DNA of 64,000 nt from Planctomycetaceae bacterium. GTDB taxonomy: Bacteria > Planctomycetota > Planctomycetia > Planctomycetales > Planctomycetaceae. The notes below the pieces were generated by a model. The model saw only the letters and a program-made list of their open reading frames with translations, searched no databases and had not been told where the DNA came from. The DNA lies in the NCBI GenBank assembly GCA_029259815.1, contig JAJDEJ010000134.1, forward strand, positions 1-64,000, written 5' to 3'. A program made the position numbers and the translations under genes. Of this stretch, positions 62,462 through 64,000 are shown in pieces. Every line of letters begins with the position of its first letter. Positions within the stretch are counted from its first letter, which is position 1.

Positions 62462-64000
62462 TCAACCACCGAACTTGTTGGGGTCTCCAAACAACTGTCC
62501 ACCGGTCGGCTCGCCGATTCCCCCCTTGAGTGACTCTGGATCGACGTGCTTCACGGCGGGAGCCTGATCGTCTGACGCACCCGGCTCCTCGGGCTTCTCC
62601 TTGAGGGCTTTGAGTGACAGGCTGATGCGTTTCTTCGATTGGTTCACCTCCAACACCTGCACGTCAATTTCCTGCCCCACGCGGAGCACCTCATGCACCG
62701 TCTTGACCCGTTTGTGGTCCAACTCGCTGATATGCACCAAGCCTTCGATGCCCGGCTCCAGCTCGACGAAAGCGCCGAAGCCTTCGATGCGGGTGACCTT
62801 TCCGTGAACAGCACTCTCCGGTGGAAACTTCTCTTCAGCAGTCCGCCACGGGTTCTGCGTCATCTGACGCATCCCGAGACCGATCTTTTTCTTCTCCTGA
62901 TCGACCGATAGGACCTTCACTTCGATCATTTGTCCTTCGGACAGAACTTCGCTGGGGTGATTGATGCGGCTCCAACTGATTTGCCCCACGTGCAACAAGC
63001 CATCGACGCCACCGATGTCGACGAAGGCTCCGTAGTCCTTGAGCGTCTTGACCTTGCCTTCGTACGTCTGACCCGGGGCCAACTTCTCGAAGAAGTCCTT
63101 CTCCGTTTGCACTCGTGTCTCTTCGAGGATTTTGCGACGGCTGAGGACGAGCTTGCGGCGTTTGGGATTCACCTCGGTGATGTGTGCCTGCAGCTTTTGA
63201 CCGACATAAGCAGTGAGGTCCGCGACGTAGCCGAGTTCGACCTGACTGGCCGGCATGAAGCCTCGCAGGCTGCCGACGCTGACTTCCAGTCCGCCCTTGT
63301 TCGTCTGGTTGACCACACATTCGACGACTTGATCGACGCTGACTTCGTCCCAATTGCCACGCACCTTCGCCCCCGAAGACGGCAGGTTGACGTGCATCAA
63401 GCCTTCGGTCTCGTCGATGCGATTGACGATGACCTCGATCGGCTCGCCCTGCATGGGTTGCTTGCGGAGTCCGAATTGTCGCCGCGAGAGGACGCCTGAA
63501 TAGCGGAGTCCGAAGTCGATGAGCATGTCATCGCCGTGGATTGACTGGACCGTGCCCTTGAGCCGCGTGCCTTGAGAGACGTCTTCGTCGGTCACGGCTG
63601 TGGCGGCTGCGTCCTGTTCACCCTCAGTCACCGTGGGCGGCTCCGCAGTTGCATCGCCCGTCATGGCGGCTTCGAGCTGGGCCTCGATGTCCGCATCGAG
63701 TTCTTCACTCTTTGGCGGAAGCGCAACAGGTTCCGCAGGCGGAGCGATCGTTGTTTCGCTGGAAGCGGCTTCGCTCTGGGCAGCATCAGCTGATTCAATC
63801 GATTGGTCGTCTGAAGAGGCAGGTGTCTCAGCGACGGGCTGATCGGTGCTGGCTGACTCGCTGGTCTCTGAACCGTCCGACGCCTCTGGAGCAGGCGGGG
63901 TCGCTTCTCCGACAAGTGCAGCAATTGACGGAACAGGTTTGGCGATGTCCAGAGAGAGTGTGGGATTCAGTTGCACCCTGCGACGCGGCTGATCTTTCGT
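62462..64000 (-). CDS. rpsA: Ribosomal protein S1-like protein with four S1 domains (5' end beyond window)
   Basis: RNA-binding protein of the S1 type, used in translation initiation. Four S1 domains lie in order: [20 protein letters not shown], an [18 protein letters not shown] domain, [20 protein letters not shown], and [18 protein letters not shown]. An acidic, Ala/Ser/Glu-rich extension of about 130 residues precedes them. No stop is in frame from 63976 to the right edge, and the only start inside is GTG (63976), so the true start is probably just outside. Four domains are fewer than the six of E. coli S1 but common in other phyla. Confidence 0.92.
   Translation of the reverse strand, partial: TKDQPRRRVQLNPTLSLDIAKPVPSIAALVGEATPPAPEASDGSETSESASTDQPVAETPASSDDQSIESADAAQSEAASSETTIAPPAEPVALPPKSEELDADIEAQLEAAMTGDATAEPPTVTEGEQDAAATAVTDEDVSQGTRLKGTVQSIHGDDMLIDFGLRYSGVLSRRQFGLRKQPMQGEPIEVIVNRIDETEGLMHVNLPSSGAKVRGNWDEVSVDQVVECVVNQTNKGGLEVSVGSLRGFMPASQVELGYVADLTAYVGQKLQAHITEVNPKRRKLVLSRRKILEETRVQTEKDFFEKLAPGQTYEGKVKTLKDYGAFVDIGGVDGLLHVGQISWSRINHPSEVLSEGQMIEVKVLSVDQEKKKIGLGMRQMTQNPWRTAEEKFPPESAVHGKVTRIEGFGAFVELEPGIEGLVHISELDHKRVKTVHEVLRVGQEIDVQVLEVNQSKKRISLSLKALKEKPEEPGASDDQAPAVKHVDPESLKGGIGEPTGGQLFGDPNKFGG

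Noticed and set aside
1-64000. A prophage or large genomic island
   Set aside because: No integrase, phage structural gene or transposase was found; only small repeats and gene fragments hint at insertion.

Overview
The window looks like chromosomal DNA of a planctomycete (Planctomycetota, probably order Planctomycetales). The basis is the gene content rather than any one marker: three secreted DUF1501 proteins, a PSD1-type DUF1549/DUF1553 protein with a planctomycete cytochrome-c motif, a DUF1080 lectin/hydrolase, a BBP7-type outer-membrane barrel, a DUF1570 protein, two multi-kilobase planctomycete-type envelope proteins, and genes for the methanofuran/H4MPT cofactor branch known in this phylum. 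The DNA is GC-rich throughout and coding density is moderate. No rRNA, tRNA, CRISPR array, transposase or phage gene was recognised.

Layout. 1-2859: thrS on the minus strand, followed by a DUF4160/DUF2442 pair and then a decayed second copy of the thrS 3' end at the window edge. 2860-3543: a spacer with a large folded palindrome and a strong hairpin. 3544-15370: two consecutive giant envelope genes that hold three copies of one module (signal peptide, beta-rich ectodomain, membrane segments); the second gene looks like a fusion of two such genes. 15392-24000: mostly minus-strand genes (PQQ-like fragment, DUF1445 hydro-lyase, an mtaB-STAS-tmk operon, an SGNH hydrolase with an M50-like membrane protein, MFS transporter, DUF1622) plus a plus-strand DUF1593 protein. 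24159-30331: Na/Pi symporter, sialidase-like protein, transglutaminase and gamma-glutamyltransferase, with a truncated second copy of the transglutaminase 3' end next to the symporter. 30705-37435: DUF1501, a lone Eco57I/TaqI-like DNA methyltransferase, UbiA prenyltransferase, a Rossmann methyltransferase and another DUF1501. 37481-44609: a 1311-residue FHA-like/coiled-coil membrane protein, divergent from a translationally coupled pair (zinc-ribbon membrane protein and a secreted protein with a BamE/SmpA-like C-terminus). 45275-52049: hexose-phosphate mutase, BBP7 barrel, hisI, hisG, and convergent mfnE-like and mfnB genes. 52046-64000: D-aminoacylase, DUF1570, a PSD1-DUF1501-DUF1080 operon, a sigma-54 response regulator and a four-S1-domain ribosomal protein S1 that runs off the window.

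The spacers are the most unusual part. At least four families of small inverted-repeat elements occupy them. One family, with arms built on GTAGYCATCACGCTCC, fills the whole gap between two convergent genes and its two ends coincide with both stop codons. A second family carries an ATTCCC-N8-GGGAAT core, the same pattern as the neisserial dRS3 repeat. Two genes (thrS and the transglutaminase) have extra truncated 3' ends a short distance away in the same orientation, as left by insertion or unequal duplication at gene ends.

The strongest candidates for undescribed biology are the triplicated giant envelope module, the FHA-like/coiled-coil locus and the stop-codon-associated repeat family. Functions for these are inferred only from sequence features.
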